DNA of 64,000 nt from Cranoglanis bouderius (GCA_023630585.1 CM042540.1:14525574-14589573), one strand, 5' to 3'. Positions 12,201-24,274 are shown, numbered from the stretch's first letter. The notes: generated from the letters alone by a model not told the origin. Program-made: numbers and translations.

Positions 12201-15200
12201 TTATGTCAACGCATTTTATTATTGTTGCATTGTTGTATGTAATACTTACAATACCTTATGACTCTGAAGCAACCTACTGAATACACTGACTAGCTTGTAG
12301 TATCTGTGGAATAAAGAGCATTTAGAATGTTACAAAACCTATAGAAATGATAACTGCTCTCTCTTTCTCAGCGGCAGCACCAACGCAGATTTGAATGTTA
12401 TGGGGTGATTTTTATCAAAGGTTTAATAGACAGGTGAATCATTATCGTTTAGGAAAGAGATCGTGTGGGGGTTAGAATCGAGATCACGATCAATATTATA
12501 TGAAAGCAATGACATTCTGTGCATTAATGTAAAGCTCCACAAACACATTATGCATAAAGTATCATTAGGCTTATATCCTATTCTGATTTCTGTTCTTTCA
12601 CAGATCGATCACTTTGGGTTTTTGGAGAATGGCATGTTCAAGCAGAGGTACCTTGTCAACGACCAGCACTGGCAGAAGAACAAAGGCCCAATTCTGTTTT
12701 ACACTGGCAACGAAGGAGACATCACATGGTTCTGTAACAACACTGTAATAATAACATTTAACTGCTTTGTTCTGGTTCATATAGCATATATAACCTGGTA
12801 GGAATCTCCAAATATAGGATTATCATCACTTATGTTGAGTGCATGTCTGTTTTATCGCTGTGATTGGACACAGGGCTTCATGTGGGACATAGCAGAGGAG
12901 CTTGGAGCCATGCTTGTTTTTGCAGAACATCGCTACTACGGGGAATCCATGCCATTTGGAAATGAGTCTTACAGCGTAAGCAAAGTTCTTCTAATAGTGT
13001 CTAACATTTTGTTTCACTATTGTCTCTGCTACATTGGTTTCTTGAGGACCTTGACATGTCTCTTTCAGAATGCCAAGTACTTGAACTACCTGACATCAGA
13101 GCAGGCACTAGCTGACTTCGCAGTGCTGATTAAGTCGCTGAAGAAGACACTGCCAGGAGCCCAGAACAGCCCCGTCATTGCCATTGGAGGCTCCTACGGT
13201 GGAATGCTGGCCGCTTGGCTGAGGATGAAATACCCCAACGTAGTTATAGGGTGAGACATAAATGAATGCTCCTTGTTGATAAATGCTGTTTAAATTGCAA
13301 AGAAAATTACATTTAAAATATAATAATATTAATAGGAATTTAAAATAGCTACCTGGAAGATTTTATAGTTGATTGTATAGTTGATTGCAGGCAATATGCA
13401 ACTTTTACCAGAACAGCATGTAAGTGTATTGACTGCAATTTCTGAAATTACAAAAGAGAATTTGTCATGTTCTCATGCTAAAAATTCTTTTAAATTCATT
13501 GTGTGTGTAGATGTGTCTTTGTCCCCAGTAGTGTGTGAGCACAGCACAAATGGGAAAGGGAGAAAATGCAGGTAAATGCAAGTGTAATGCTAAAATCTGG
13601 AACAAGAAAACCTTGAATCTTGTTATTGTTTTCTTTCAGTGCTTTAGCTGCGTCTGCTCCAATCTGGCAGTTCACTGGCTTGGTGCCTTGTGGTGTTTTC
13701 TACAAAATAGTCACCCAAGACTTTGCCAATAGCGGAATCAACTGCAGCAAAAACATCAGGAGGTCGTGGACAGCAATCAACAATGTGTTCTCAACAGGTT
13801 TGTATTCGGTTTAAACTTCTGAGGATTAAACAACTTCATCAGTCTTTTTGTGCACTCCTAATTATGCCTTGCATGTAATGTTCATAAAATAAAGTAAAAT
13901 AAAAAAAATAAAAAGTGAGGAAATTCACTATTTAATCACTTTCTGGTCTTATTAGGCCTTGAAGTTGCACATTTCAGAGCATCGGGATTAAGTATTTCTT
14001 CAGACCTAAGAATTTCTTAGCAGTCAAAACGTTTATTCTACGCCTATGTGAAATGTACTATTTGTGATTGGTCTGTGCTGAAACTGTATATTGCCCTCAC
14101 TGACCAATCACAGCTGAAGGTCTGCAGTGGCTGTCTAAGGAGTTTGGCCTGTGTTCTCCGCTGAAGGAAGAGGATATATACGACTTCAAGGGCTGGCTCC
14201 AGGAGACCTGGGTGAACTTGGCGATGGTTGATTACCCTTATGAGGCCAACTTCCTCCAGCACCTCCCACGTTGGCCTATTAAGGTACTGTACATTGAACT
14301 TATTCTTACAAGTTGCCCTTTATAAAAACAAGACCTTTGCTTTTAATAGGAGAATGTGGTGCTTTTTGCAACACAATGAAATTAAGTTCACCAAGATGGA
14401 CAGAGGTCAATGCAGACAAATCGCTTTGCCATTTTTTTTTTTTAAGTGTCTGACTTTCTAAAGTGAAAAAAGGAGATACATTTTATGGCCCTTATCACAT
14501 TGCCCTTGAATTAACTCTTAAGTTACACATGTAGTTGTAACTTATACATTGTATGATTAGATTATTAGGTCTTTATGTAACAGGACATTCCTAGATATTA
14601 AATTTGCTATAAAATAACTGAAGCCCTGCTTTTCATGAGGAACCAGCCCAGCAGAAGAAATTAAAATAGAGAGTTTTAATTTAAAAGATAGCAGAATTCT
14701 ATGTAGCTATCTTTGAAACGTACGTATCACAGGTATTACCATGGCGCTGTAGAACACACAAGAAATCAATCCAACTTCTTCCATTATAAAGCACCTCAAG
14801 TGAGACCCTCATTAATGCTGTCCCAAAGAACCGATGTCTGTTGATAAAGCACAAGGCTTTGGTGATTGCTAGTTTATCTCAGAACCAGCACGAATATTCA
14901 TAAGATGCTGGAGATGAATTGCAGTCTTTCTTTGATGCTACAGTAGTAGATGTTCTCCGTTCGTTTTTCTCTCTTCTTCCACTAAGCTTCCCATTCCAAT
15001 CTCTGATGTGTTCTGCACTTCTCCATGCCATCCATGGCATATTTTAAAATCACCTGTCCTTGTCAACTCACCAGTGGCTTCCTTTTATGCAGTTGTTATA
15101 AACGTGTGGTTGTATTAGCTTACTAAAGTGCATCATGCTGAACATATTAAATATTAAATAGGGAAAATATTTTGCAGTGAAGACTATTTTGTATATTTGG

Positions 15201-18200
15201 AACAGTATAGTAGAATGTTCTTGCTCTTTAGGCAACATCATGTTTAAAGGTAATATGGTAACAATTCAACAAGGTAACATGTTTATGTATGTTTATACAA
15301 CAACAAAAAACAAAAAACAAAACAAAACTACAATTCAAATAATGGAATAAACATGGACTATTTCCAATAAGAAATGGAAAATTGAAGCACTTGTTGGTCT
15401 GCCAAAGAGAAAGTGGTAATTGTTGAACATTCCTACCCAAATCTGATAATGTATGCAACCCCTATGGGTGTTTAAAGTAGTTTAGACAGTGGGAGCTGAG
15501 ATGGGCCCTTTTAATGACAAAGCTAATGTGATTATGTGAGCAACTGTGAGAAAGGCCCATTGAGGGCTTAGAGGAGGGAAATCTGTTAGCGGAGATGAAT
15601 GTATAAGCCTAATCCCATCTGAAAAGTAGAGAGAGGATGCTTTAGAGAACTACTGCATTTTTTGTCATGGTATAAGCCTTAGCTTAGACATGTCTGTAGC
15701 CTACCTTGTGCACAGACCACCTCCTCTTTTAGGTGTCTAACAAAAGCCTTAGCAACAAACTCCATGCTAAGTCCAATCTATTTGAACTGTTTAGTCAGTG
15801 AACACCCAGGCACTGGCACATCGCGATGGCAGCAGAATCCTGGAGCCATCAAATACCTATCAAACAAACCCCTTCATAGACTGCAGCATGATTATTGCGC
15901 TGGTTGTTTTTAACCAAGGGATCAGGGAAATAATTAGCTTCTTCAGAACTATCCTCTTTTAGGGTCCTTGTCTATCTGAAACAGCTTGGAATTCTTTGTG
16001 CTAAAAAAACAATAAATTTGACTGAAACTAAAGTCCCTTCCAGACAATTTCACATGCAAATCAGCATGTTTCCACACCAAAAGGCTTTAGATACTCTAAA
16101 GAGAAAAAGAAAGCATATGGATTGTTTTCAGTGTGAAGAACAGGAGGAAATGTTTATTGCTTGCTGAAAGCTTGCTGTCATCACACATATTTCTAGTTGA
16201 GATTAATATATTTTGCGTAATGCAAAAGCAATTTATTAATTTCTTAAAATGATTATTTACCATAAGGTTATCCTTAAGGTTATGACCAAGTAATGTGCAG
16301 CTAATATTTTGTTGTCAAATATTGAATTAGCGCACAGATACAGTACATAGTACATTTTTATTCAAATAATTGATTGCAAAAAGTCAGAAAAAGAAAAAAA
16401 TGGAGAAAATGCCCTAATATAATTTTAACAGTACTCAGTTAGGCTATGTATACAAGAAAGGATGTAATATATATTTTTGGGTATTACTTTTTGTATTTCC
16501 ATGTATACTATATGGCCAAATGTTTGTGGACACTTGACCATCACACCCATATATGGTTCTTCCATAAACTGTTGCCTCAAAGTTGGAAGCACACAAATGT
16601 ATAGCATTTCTTTGGATGCTGTAGCATTACACTTTCCCTTCACTGGAACAAAGAGGCTCAAAGTTTCAGCATGACAATGCCCCTGCGAGGTCCATGAAGA
16701 CATGGTTTGCTAAGGTTGGAGTGGAAGAATTCGAGTGACCTGCACAGAGTTGGAATGCTGACTGTGCTCCAGGTTGAATAGACAAATCCCCACAGCCACG
16801 TTACAAAATCTAGTGGAAAGCCTTCCCAGAAGAGTGGAAGCTGTTATCGTAGCAAATGGGGGACCAAATTTGGAATGGGATGTTTAAAGAGCACATTTGG
16901 ATATGATGGTCTGGTGTCCACATACCTTTGGCTATATAGTGCATAGTTATTCTGAATGTGGCTAGGACAACATGGCCTTACAAATTTTCAATTCACACAA
17001 CTATTACATGACTTACTTTGTATGAAACATTATGAAGGTTAATGTTTGGGGCTGAGTTAACTTTTTTATGTAAAGGAGAATGAATTCCAACCACACTGAC
17101 TTCGCTTATTAAAATTTGTACATATGTCTTATGACAAGGTTTCAGTGAAGAAGTATAGTGCTATTTTGTAATGCATAACAGTAAGCCTTCTTTGTAGTTT
17201 AATATAACAGAGCACTAGTATTTTATTATTTATTTATTTATGTATTTATTTATTTACAAATGGATGGTGTAGTTGTTATGTTGGTCACATGTAATGCTAA
17301 AGTAATGCCAGTGTAATACTATTTGGATTTTTCAGGTTGTCTGCACACACCTTCAGTTTGATACTGATGTGTCAGAAAAGCAGCTGTTACATGGCATCTC
17401 GCAGGCAGTGAGAGTATACTACAACTACACAGGCAGTGCTGTTTGTCTTAATGTGTCTGAGACTGCTACAGGAAGTCTAGGAATTAGGGGTTGGTTTTAC
17501 CAGGTAGGAATTTCAACATAACTTAAAACAGTTTATATCAGTATATAATGTTTATTTATATATGTATATATATATATTGATTTATTGATGTGAACACAAT
17601 ACATTGCCTTTTTTCTCTCAGTCTTGCACAGAGATGGTGATGCCCATGTGTACAGATGGCGTTCAAGACATGTTTGAGCCTATGGCATGGAACTTCCAAG
17701 CTTTCTCTGATGAGTGCTATGCTCTGTTTGGGGTACGGCCACGGGAGGACTGGGCTGATACTGTATATGGTGGGAAGAACATTAGCTCCCACAGCAACAT
17801 CATCTTCACGTAATTACTATGCTATCTATGCTCTGATACTTTTATCATTGGCCTTATTGGCTTATTCAGGTTCTTAGACTTTTATCTATCCTTGAAAACC
17901 CCTAATTTGTTCAAATACCCTGTCAGTATCAAATATCACTTTTATTAGTATCCCTTTTGGCTTTCAGTTAATGTCTGGAATGTAATGTAACTGGACATCA
18001 TGTAAGAATCAGTGACCAGTAATGTTGATATGAGCCATTCATATGTCTTTTTTTCACTTTTATGCCAGTAATGGAGGCCTTGATCCCTGGATGAGTGGTG
18101 GGGTAACTAAGAGTCTCTCTCACTCTCTGGTTGCCATTTTGATTCCTGATGGAGCTCATCACCTCGACTTACGCTTCAACAATGAATATGACCCACTATC

Positions 18201-18273
18201 GGTCCTCCTTACCCGGGAACTGGAAGTGAAGTACTTCAAGCAGTGGATCAAACAGAACACAAGTGCACTATAA
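9219..18273 (+). CDS. prcp: Lysosomal Pro-X carboxypeptidase (angiotensinase C), 9 exons
   Basis: Exons 9219-9377, 12604-12744, 12874-12975, 13069-13250, 13640-13797, 14114-14283, 17336-17503, 17622-17809 and 18069-18273, all GT/AG and phase-consistent; 1473 nt, 490 residues (human 496). This family S28 serine carboxypeptidase removes C-terminal residues after proline, for example from angiotensin II and des-Arg bradykinin, in lysosomes or secreted. An N-terminal hydrophobic stretch (about residues 6-20) is the signal peptide. The nucleophile is Ser176 in GGSYGG, with Asp428 in GGLDPW and His453 in DGAHHLD, so the triad is complete. N-glycosylation sequons include Asn334 (NYT), Asn343 (NVS) and Asn413 (NIS). 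The start is the ATG at 9219, followed directly by the signal peptide; an upstream TTG in the same frame is not a start. DPWMSGG replaces the human DPWSGGG. Confidence 0.96.
9385..9394 (+). promoter_or_regulatory. CLEAR-box-like E-box in prcp intron 1
   Basis: ATCACGTGAC, eight bases into intron 1, differs from the CLEAR consensus GTCACGTGAC at one outer base. CLEAR boxes near the start of lysosomal genes bind TFEB/TFE3. Prcp is lysosomal and the site lies within about 200 bp of the start codon, as expected. Confidence 0.55.
10846..11460. repeat. Large imperfect inverted repeat (foldback) in prcp intron 1
   Basis: The left arm (10846-11088) and the reverse complement of the right arm (11240-11460) align over roughly 220-240 bp. 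Shared blocks include AACTGAAAAGTAGAAGCAGT at the outer ends, GGGAACTGAAAAT, TTTTCAGCCAC, GTACTGATAGATAAGAA, TAGTGGATTTTCTT and ATTGACATT near the loop. The 151-bp spacer contains a CTCF-like motif. The arms have diverged by small indels, as in an old foldback or long-TIR non-autonomous transposon. The family and target duplication are not determined. Confidence 0.8.
11096..11114 (+). promoter_or_regulatory. CTCF-like motif
   Basis: TGACCACAAGGTGGCGCCA fits the 19-base vertebrate CTCF core consensus with a single deviation (A where C or T is usual). It lies in the loop of the foldback in prcp intron 1. Binding is not shown by sequence alone. Confidence 0.45.
12034..12225. mobile_element. Non-autonomous DNA-transposon fragment
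   Basis: Contains CAGAGATGGACAAAGTACAC and several ACTTAAGTA/AAAGTACTT blocks typical of a very widespread fish non-autonomous element, which I believe to be hAT-like. Only one end is recognisable. Confidence 0.5.
14284..17335 (+). other. prcp intron 6: long intron with unique sequence and a Tc1 relic
   Basis: About 3 kb. Apart from the Tc1-like element near 16.5 kb, the parts 14.64-15.10 kb and 15.48-16.10 kb are free of recognisable repeats and richer in complex sequence than the surrounding intron. They could include regulatory elements. No exon is predicted: the flanking exons 6 and 7 join in phase without one. Confidence 0.4.
16505..16944 (+). mobile_element. Internally deleted Tc1-like transposon
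   Basis: Imperfect terminal inverted repeats start ACTATATGGCCAAATGTTTG at the left and end GGCTATATAGT at the right, next to TA dinucleotides. Within it a transposase remnant reads FQHDNAPARSMKTWFAK before a stop, which covers the second catalytic Asp region. The rest is deleted or out of frame, so the copy is dead. Confidence 0.8.
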
Positions 18274-18469
18274 CCAGTCAGGACAGTATATAGAGATTGA
18301 TTAGGTCATGGACTAATTAAACCTTACCTTAAAGAAAGCAAAAGGTTGTGCTGTCTACCAAAGATTTTTTTTTTTTTTTTACTAAACATGACCAAAGAAG
18401 GTGTTTATATGTAATTAGACTTTTTCAAATGTTTCAGAATAATTTGGCTGAGCATGTTTTTGTCCAATC

Positions 18470-18475
18470 ATTAAA
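18470..18475 (+). terminator. Candidate prcp polyadenylation signal
   Basis: ATTAAA about 197 bases after the stop codon, followed some 25 bases later by a GT-rich stretch (GGTGTGTGAG), the usual arrangement of a cleavage site. An AATAAA at 18752-18757 is an alternative. Confidence 0.4.
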
Positions 18476-19713
18476 ATAATTTTATGACCCATTTTAATGG
18501 TGTGTGAGCCCAAGTTTGAGATCAAACAGAATTCTTGTTTTAACAGTGTGATTAATTATATCTACTGTACACATTTACTTCCAGTGTAAAAACAAAAATC
18601 CAAAATATCCTTATGTGGAAGGAAAGATGAAAATATTAACTTGAAAAAACATAATTGCAAGAAAACAGACTCTAAACAAAATGTGTAATTTCCTACTCTT
18701 TCTCAGCTGCTCTTGTGTGATTTAATGAAAATGCCGCAACAGACGTTGAGCAATAAAGTGGCTAGTGGGAGGCTAGTAGTGTAAAGCAAGGAGACCATGC
18801 CCCATGCAGTCTGAGCCACAGGACTCCCCCAGACTCCCATTCATTCATTGGCAACACAAACCCCTCTGAATTGCTGTACCTTGACATCCCTTCATCTGCC
18901 CCCTGCTAGTAGGATTATTAATACTACAGCCGGAGTGCAGAGGAGCATTTGAGCTTGATGGTGAGTTGAAGGTTGAGGGGTGAGGCTTCGGAGACAAAGT
19001 GACATTTGAATGGGATTCAGTGATGAATGATAATCAACCATCTTTAAATGTTGGTAGCTCCTAGTAGGAATCTAGTAAAATCACTACTAGGGCTGTGACA
19101 CCTACAGGTATTTGTTGTAATTATACATCGCAATACTTGATTTGATTCAGTTCAGCTAGAATATTCAGCCTAACTATAATATTGTCAACATTAATTAGCT
19201 AATTTGGTAAAAATGTGAGCATGTTTTTGCAAAGAGTTGCTGATGTACAGATAACTATCCTTTGAGACTCATGTCCGCAGTGGTTTCTTTCAAGGATGTA
19301 TGTTATATATCATTATATAAAATAATTTTAATCACTGGCACACATTTCAAAATCCTTAATGCAGGATTGTGGGCTAGGCAAGGCTTGTGCTATTTCATGC
19401 TTTGCTTCAACACTTGCAGAGATTTCTAATGATGTGTAGATTGAGATAAACCAAATGTTTTTCTCCTGGACACAATAGAGCATGATCTTTGACTTTTTTC
19501 CACATGGACAGGAAAAAGACAAACATGGGTGTTGAAGCAGCCAATAATGTGGTCAATATTTCACATTTCACAGGACTGACATTAATTTTAGCATCCTTTC
19601 TTCTCATCGGACACGTCCATCAATCAAATTTGTTATTAGTATTCTGCTGACCCTTGGAGCATAGGCTGTGCCACTGCTAATGCAGACCACACACTAGTGA
19701 GAAGAGATTAGGC

Positions 19714-19722
19714 GTATGTGTG

Positions 19723-19753
<31 letters not shown>
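19714..19753. repeat. (GT)n microsatellite
   Basis: About 20 GT units with one TTTG interruption near 19738. Confidence 0.9.
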
Positions 19754-21239
19754 ACATTTGATGTGACTGAAGAGGATGTCCTAGGGGTAAAAGAGGGAAA
19801 TGGAGAAAAACTCACAGTAGGTGCTGAGTTTGTAAATTCCGCAGACAGAGGGCGGGGTACACAGTGTGTAACGATAAGCAAACAATATGCAATCTGTTTG
19901 CTGAAGTGGCTTTCCAGGGACGTGAATCGAAAGCAGAAAGATGAATGGTGATTGCCTCATTTGTCCCCCCACTATAACACTTGTTCACCTCAGTTTGACC
20001 TTGGTTACTGATTTGGTTCTTTTAATAATTTGTTTTATGTGAGATAAAATGAATGTTTGTCTTTTGTAAAAAAGCTGTGAATCAGAAGTTTTAGACATGT
20101 TTTTGTTTGCTTTCTCAACAAGCGTTGGTGCCAGACAAAACAGTCTGGGAAGTTTTTGGAAGTTCAAGTGGTTACAAATTCATTCTTGTGTGTTTTCTTT
20201 AATGTAATGCAATTCTCATTTCCCTTGTCTCTTGTCAGTATTCAGCTCCCCACCCCCTCTGATCTCCTTATCCTTTTTGTGGCCATAGAAACTTGTTTCC
20301 GGAATCAGTGCGTCAGGCCCTCAAATCTGAATGACTAGCATGTACAAAAGCTTTGTGCAGGAAGAGGAGAAAATATCAGCCATCAGTTTGGTGATGTCAT
20401 TGTGCCAAAATTAGGCCATGAATGAAAGAGGAGGATGTGGAAACTAGTTTTAAAAGGAATGAATGGGCTAAGCGCACTGCCAAAGCCTTGATGTTTAGAG
20501 CTACAATGATTACGGATTTTAATGGAAATTATGCTTTTAAAACACAAGTGTAAGTGTATCCTTTAAAAAAAGCACAAAAATAATTATTTATATGTATTTT
20601 ACCATATAATAGGAAATAAGGAAGACAACTTTATATACAAAATTAAGAAGAAGAAAAACATTTTTTCCCCCCCACACAGTTGCTATTTATCCACTGTTGT
20701 GCAGCTGTTAATTGTAAGGCGATTGCACTCCCATTCAGGCCTGTAGCCTGAGCTGGGCTACAGATAATTAGATCAGTGCTATCAGTTTCACTGTTCCTTT
20801 TCTTTATTTGAATTTACATGATAATAACACTCTCTTGACGGTCTCTCTTTCTCAAAAGTGCTTAGGCTTTTTTTTTTTTTTGCTCCCCTCTCTTTAAACA
20901 TCCAAATGATTCAGTGCATCACCATAAAATGCACTTGTTGAGAGGGCGGGGGGTAGTAATGCCTGGGAAAATTCCAAAAAAGATAAAAAGATGAACAAAG
21001 GCATGTGACTGCACAAGCACAAAGTTTCATGAGCGATTGTGTTGAAATATTACAGGAGTCCTTTAAATGCATAGGTTAAAAAATACCATAACTGTGCTGT
21101 CTCCATCTTAAGAACTACTTAAGATGTACAAACATCACAAACATCAACTTAGTCGGTATAATTAATAACCTTTCTGTGATTGGATCCATTAATGCCATTT
21201 TGTATAATTAATTTTTTTTTTTATACCACCACAGCCCAA

Positions 21240-21700
21240 GACATGAGCCCTTTTTCCCTTTGGCCAGGACAAGCTTTGGGCCCCTATAGACATTTCGCTG
21301 TTGGTTCATCTCCTATTCCTGCATTCACTGTTAGCCAAGAAACTTCCTGTAAATACTGGATTATTTACAGCAGCCGTTATAGTCATACCCAGGATTTCTT
21401 AAGGTCAACATTACTTTTGGCACACTGGGCTCGAACTGCACTTTGGTCCCCTTTAATTTAACAGCTCCGGCAGCTTTTCTAGTTAAATCGACTGTTCATT
21501 ATTGAGCCCCATTTTACGAAGGGGCTGTGAGGTGCAGTTTAATGAATCTCTGGCACAAAGATCCCTTTCACTGCAGAAGGAAGAATAGAAGCTATTTAGG
21601 CCCTGTAGGGTTGTATGTCAAAGGCAGCCCATAATAGTTGTCAAGCAGAGGCTAAAATTCCCACTGGTGCGGGAATCAACTTTTACCACTAACTGATTAA
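21240..21700. promoter_or_regulatory. Candidate conserved non-coding element upstream of fam181b
   Basis: About 460 bp without recognisable repeats, balanced in base composition inside AT-rich flanks, and lying 0.9-1.3 kb upstream of the fam181b start codon. It contains several ACAAAG/CTTTGG-type and TTAATTTAA motifs compatible with SOX and homeodomain factors. This is a candidate only; conservation was not computed. Confidence 0.3.
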
Positions 21701-22548
21701 GACACAAGTAGGAAGTTGGGGGAATACATACATGAATGTGGTATTACCAGCTCGTTAAAAAAAGTACCACATATGCACATAATACATTCATGCTAGAGTG
21801 AAAATGAGCTCTCCAACTTTAAAGTATCCTACAATTGCTTTTGGTTTTACTCTTCTCCCATTTTAACCACACATACCATGGTGCCTTATAGACTGGAAGT
21901 TAAAAAAAAAAGGGAAAAAAAATTCTCAGAATGTGATGTGCAATAGAATAATATAGGTATATGGCTATATACTTGTATACTACAGAATTAACAATACAAT
22001 TAATACACATAATATACAATCAACAGTTATTTTGTTTCTTTACACCCAGAAAAATATAGAATAATTTAAAAGGCCTTCATGGTTGTTATTGTACATGTCT
22101 GGATACATTAAAAAGTATTAGTGAACCTTCACAGCCTTCAATGTCATGACATTGTACTGATCACATACACAATGAGAACTGCCTGGGATAGTTGAACAAG
22201 TAGCTATTGTCTTATTGCTCAGTGGGATGCCTTGGACAAATCCCTCTTAGTTGCAGGTGGTCAGCTGTGAGCAAAGAGTTAAGTCCCTCTGTCCCTCCCT
22301 CCTAATGTCCTGACATCATTGGCCCTGCCTCCAAAAATCTCCTTGCTTTCCCCCAAAGTATGTTTTCCAGTCTTGCCTTCATTAGAGTAAGAAAGAAACA
22401 CTGTGTGCACCCAGTGTAAGGACCAAGGGTTAGCATATAGTTTGGTGCCCTGGAACGATAGGTTGAAAAACTATGTTTTAATGATGATCTAAGGAACTTT
22501 TGGGATTAAGAGTGGACATCTTGAGTGTTGTATGTGTTTCAGAGGGAG

Positions 22549-23517
22549 ATGGCTGTTCAGGCTGCCATCATGAACTCACAGTTCCTAAATTTCTGTTTCC
22601 CTGGTTCGGTTATGGAGTACGAGGTGGAGAAGGGTCTGGATGGAGCATTCCTGGGTGAAGTGGACTGTGAGGGTGACTTCAGGGAGGCGACCAGCGACTT
22701 GCTCAGCTTCATTGACTCTGCTTCCAGTAACATCAAACTGGCCCTGGATAAGCCAGTCAAGTCCAAGAGGAAAGTCAACCACCGCAAGTATCTACAGAAA
22801 CAGATCAAGAGATGCACAGGAATCATGGGACTGGGGAATGGAACACCTCAGGAGGCTTATAAAAGTCACGACTCCACCCCAACTCCAACTAGCATCATCC
22901 AGAGCAAAACACCCAAGCGGGACGGAGCTCAGGCCAACCTGCAGAGCAAAAGTCTGGCTGCTCTCTTCAACCATGCTAAGGATTTGCGGGGGGAAAAGAC
23001 AAAAAAGCCTCCACTGCGACACCGAAACCTGCCACCATCCTTCTTCACAGAGCCTGCCAACAATGCCAGAGTTACATCCACTTCTGGCATGTCCCTCAAA
23101 GATCTTGAGCGGGGAAATCCAGATGCAACAGAGTTCTTTGAGCTCCTGGGGCCTGACTACAGCAACATGGTCTCTGAGCAGGAGCTCTTCCACACTATGC
23201 CCAACAGGGTCCAACAGCAGGAAACCACAGGACCAGAACCAATCTCTTTTGACTCCCACAATTTTGTGACAGGTGGTTTTCTGTATGCAGAACCATGGGC
23301 CACAAGTAGTGGGGTGTCCAAAAAAACAGGGGACATAAAGACAGTTCCAGGGCAGTCATCTCTATATGGGAACACAGACTCATCTTGCCCAGTGCCTATG
23401 GAGCAGAACTCTACATGTTCACTGACCTTCCCAAACCTCTTTGCAGACTGCTCTGTTTCCCAGGTCTCATATGATCTGGCCAGTGGATACAGTCGAGGTA
23501 GTTTTCAATCTCTTTAA
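22549..23517 (+). CDS. fam181b: FAM181B family protein, single coding exon
   Basis: 322 residues from the ATG at 22549. FAM181B is a vertebrate protein of poorly known function, expressed in developing nervous system and mesoderm and reported as a TEAD partner in its family. The hallmark block is at residues 45-94 (REATSDLLSFIDSASSNIKL followed by the basic KSKRKVNHRKYLQKQIKRC), then LQSKSLAALF, NLPPSFFTEP, ATEFFELLGPDYS, FLYAEPW and QVSYDLASGYSR near the C terminus. A splice acceptor (TGTGTTTCAG, ending 22542) lies six bases before the ATG, so a 5' non-coding exon exists upstream; the in-frame GTG at 22525 is intronic. The protein ends soon after the GYSR motif, shorter than the human tail. 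It is the last convincing host gene before the desert. Confidence 0.95.
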   Translation: MAVQAAIMNSQFLNFCFPGSVMEYEVEKGLDGAFLGEVDCEGDFREATSDLLSFIDSASSNIKLALDKPVKSKRKVNHRKYLQKQIKRCTGIMGLGNGTPQEAYKSHDSTPTPTSIIQSKTPKRDGAQANLQSKSLAALFNHAKDLRGEKTKKPPLRHRNLPPSFFTEPANNARVTSTSGMSLKDLERGNPDATEFFELLGPDYSNMVSEQELFHTMPNRVQQQETTGPEPISFDSHNFVTGGFLYAEPWATSSGVSKKTGDIKTVPGQSSLYGNTDSSCPVPMEQNSTCSLTFPNLFADCSVSQVSYDLASGYSRGSFQSL

Positions 23518-24268
23518 GTGAAGCAGCTTTTTCACTATTTGAAAGAACTTTTTTGAACAGAAGAGCTGCAAACAAGCAATCTTTAACTATGCATCTATAT
23601 GATGATTAATCAGAAGGAACATTTTGGACCAACTTATCTGGTGAAATGTTTGGCTCAGCCTGTGCAGAGGGATAATCTTGCTGCTTACTTGATGTCAGGG
23701 ACTTTTACAACAATCGCTAAAAGCTTAATGGTCAGTAGGACTTGGAAGTTATATCACCCCTTATGTATGATATTGGTGCAGGAAATGATTAATAATTTTT
23801 CAAAATGTTTTAATATGCTTTTTCATAGAGATGAAGTCACCATGGATAAGGTGAGGGATTGTTTTTAGAATATTATCTCAGGGTGTTATTTCACTTGTTT
23901 CCACACACTGAAAAATAACTATAATCATGTAGTTTGAAAAGAAAAGAAAAAGCCAATTTCTAAAGGGAAGTAATCACTTTTAACTGTTACAACTTATTAG
24001 AAATAAAGGCTACAGGAACTGTGATTATAAAATTATGTTTTTCAATCTGAAATATGGAAGTAAAGTCATATTTTATAGATCAATTTCGCTCTTTCATATT
24101 CAGAAAGATGATTGGCATCCTCACACTTTTCTCATAAAATCTGTCAGTAGTAGATTGTACTGTTATATAAAAGGCTTGCTTAATAGCATGTGCTCTTGGC
24201 TCTCTGCAGTACTCAGTTATATTATTAAGAGAATGTTGTATGTGGAGTATATATTCCTATAAATTTGG

Positions 24269-24274
24269 AATAAA
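24269..24274 (+). terminator. Candidate fam181b polyadenylation signal
   Basis: AATAAA about 750 bases after the stop. Earlier (24002-24007) and later (24736-24741) AATAAA hexamers are alternatives, and sequence alone does not choose between them. The 3' UTR would run from 23518. Confidence 0.3.

Larger units (their letters stand above)
9395..12603 (+). other. prcp intron 1, mostly unannotated
   Basis: About 3.2 kb. It holds a large inverted repeat (10846-11460), a T-run (11578-11600) and a DNA-transposon fragment (about 12034-12225). Minus-strand open frames at 9884-10198 and 10432-10662 look compositionally protein-like, but I recognise no family and do not call them genes. Confidence 0.5.
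18476..22542. other. prcp-fam181b intergenic region
   Basis: No coding exon seen. It includes a TAGGGCTGTGACA start of a probable hAT fragment at about 19088 and a GT repeat (19714-19753). Repeat-free, enhancer-like sequence lies at 18.70-18.97, 20.68-20.84 and 21.24-21.70 kb. The last 350 bases before fam181b (from about 22.2 kb) have CT-rich, gene-edge character and may include its non-coding first exon. Confidence 0.45.

Noticed and set aside
22525..22548. Upstream extension of fam181b from a GTG
   Set aside because: It lies across a splice acceptor and lacks an ATG; the family protein starts MAVQAA at 22549.
22557..23383. Several overlapping open frames on the minus strand and the second plus frame in fam181b
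   Set aside because: Shadows of the real fam181b frame, which alone matches a known family.
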